This document shows positions 63,430-64,000 of a stretch of DNA of 64,000 nucleotides, piece by piece. Source of the stretch: Rhodospirillales bacterium (GTDB lineage: Bacteria; Pseudomonadota; Alphaproteobacteria; Rhodospirillales; Shumkoniaceae); assembly GCA_018432935.1 (NCBI GenBank), contig JAHDSF010000012.1, positions 62,001 to 126,000 of the forward strand. The letters run 5' to 3'. The notes beneath the pieces were generated by a model. The model was given only the letters and a program-made list of their open reading frames with translations, made no database searches and had not been told where the DNA came from. Positions within the stretch are counted from its first letter, which is position 1. Every line of letters begins with the position of its first letter. A program made the translations under genes and the position numbers.

Positions 63430-64000
63430 TCAGTGGAAATCGGATTCCCGGATCTGACGCGACGCGAGGGTCGGCGCCGGGATGACGCGGTTGCGGCCGC
63501 TGCGCTTCGCCTCGTAGAGCGCTTCGTCGGCCTTCTTCAGGAGAGCGGCGCTCGAAGTGTCGGCCGCCATCGCATTGCCGACGCCGACGCTGACGGTGAC
63601 GGGGATCTCGAAGCGCGGTTCCTTCACGCTCACCGGCACCTCCTCGATCTTGCGGCGCAGGCGGTCGGCAACCCCGATCGCCACGTCCAGCGGGGTGTCG
63701 GGCATCACCACGACGAACTCCTCGCCGCCGTAGCGGGCGGCAAGGTCGAATCCGCGAATGTTGCGGGCGATGCGTTCCGCCACTTCGCACAACACCACGT
63801 CTCCGACCGCGTGGCCGTAGGTGTCGTTGATCACCTTGAAGCGGTCGATGTCGACCATCAGCACCGAGACCGGTTTCTCCGACTCCACGCTGCGCCGCAT
63901 CACGGCGTCCATGTGGGCGTCGAGATAGCGCCGATTGTGGAGGCAGGTGAGGGTGTCCGTGAGGGCCAGCGAGAGACTCTCGACGAAGATGCTGCGCAGG
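63430..64000 (-). CDS. pleD: PleD-like diguanylate cyclase, 5' part outside window
   Basis: The last 189 residues or so of a GGDEF protein; the start is beyond the right edge. It reads LALTDTLTCLHNRRYLDAHM upstream of VLMVDIDRFKVINDTYGHAVG, then the A site RYGGEEFVVVM (GGEEF) and an inhibitory I site RGFD five residues before it, and ends with KKADEALYEAKRSGRNRV. Active enzymes of this type make cyclic di-GMP. The wording of the LTD-LHNRRY segment resembles PleD, which would have two receiver domains upstream, not seen here. The gene symbol is tentative. Confidence 0.85.
   Translation of the reverse strand, partial: LRSIFVESLSLALTDTLTCLHNRRYLDAHMDAVMRRSVESEKPVSVLMVDIDRFKVINDTYGHAVGDVVLCEVAERIARNIRGFDLAARYGGEEFVVVMPDTPLDVAIGVADRLRRKIEEVPVSVKEPRFEIPVTVSVGVGNAMAADTSSAALLKKADEALYEAKRSGRNRVIPAPTLASRQIRESDFH

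Overview
The window is a GC-rich (roughly two thirds G+C by eye), densely packed stretch of bacterial chromosome. Several family types point to an alphaproteobacterium, most likely near the Rhodospirillales: DUF2336, DUF6460, DUF6111 and DUF1285 proteins, a PleD-type diguanylate cyclase, a CgeB/nucleotidyltransferase-methyltransferase glycan cluster, and a DUF1285-NUDIX-DUF6111-CCA-transferase run. I see no rRNA, tRNA, transposase, integrase or CRISPR array.

Layout. 1-2500: the start of an exported protein and a four-PAS cytosolic histidine kinase. 2972-8666: an operon-like surface-glycan cluster (inositol-phosphate synthase, histidine phosphatase, CgeB-like glycosyltransferase, nucleotidyltransferase-methyltransferase fusion, glycosidase-like protein with permuted motif order) that ends in a deletion scar joining the start of a glycosyltransferase gene to the end of a methyltransferase gene. 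8670-16868: housekeeping and accessory genes (deoB, RlpA-like protein, cold shock protein, PfkB kinase, a type I secreted VCBS/RTX protein, a PEP-mutase-like protein, a secreted lectin-like protein, a VOC protein, an Asp/Glu-racemase-like protein). 17004-23032: catabolic genes (gabD, a LarA-like protein, a large sugar-acid dehydratase, a cupin) plus an orphan ubiquitin-fold protein ending in Gly-Gly. 23047-32263: lipoproteins, DUF2336, dCMP deaminase, a BvgS-like sensor kinase, an M20 peptidase, glutathionyl-hydroquinone reductase behind a possible Cys-Cys leader peptide, and WrbA. 32431-39052: the four-gene MoxR/DUF58/DUF4159/large membrane protein locus, divergent from DUF1285-NUDIX-DUF6111-cca-HpaI. 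42756-50567: YjgN-M48 pair, rubrerythrin, an enolase-superfamily enzyme, an aldo/keto reductase, an O-methyltransferase, a YbaK deacylase and DUF2087.

50568-54250 is the clear outlier. One 3.1-kb gene of visibly lower G+C, bracketed by two different REP-like palindromes, encodes a SIR2-like NADase-type domain, a P-loop NTPase, TPR-like helices and a short C-terminal segment resembling a cold-shock OB fold. The architecture matches known SIR2-STAND (Avs5-like) anti-phage proteins, with a possible nucleic-acid-binding tail that I do not recognise from described systems. It is the best candidate here for an undescribed system.

54257-64000: prfC, divergent from a FIST-histidine kinase pair with a tandem TTTTGCAAAA palindrome in its promoter region; a YgiC/YgiB-like operon with an exported cyclic-nucleotide-binding-like protein inserted between the two; an acyl-ACP thioesterase-like protein; a DHCW-type cupin; a YeeZ-like epimerase; and the 3' part of a pleD-like diguanylate cyclase running off the right edge.
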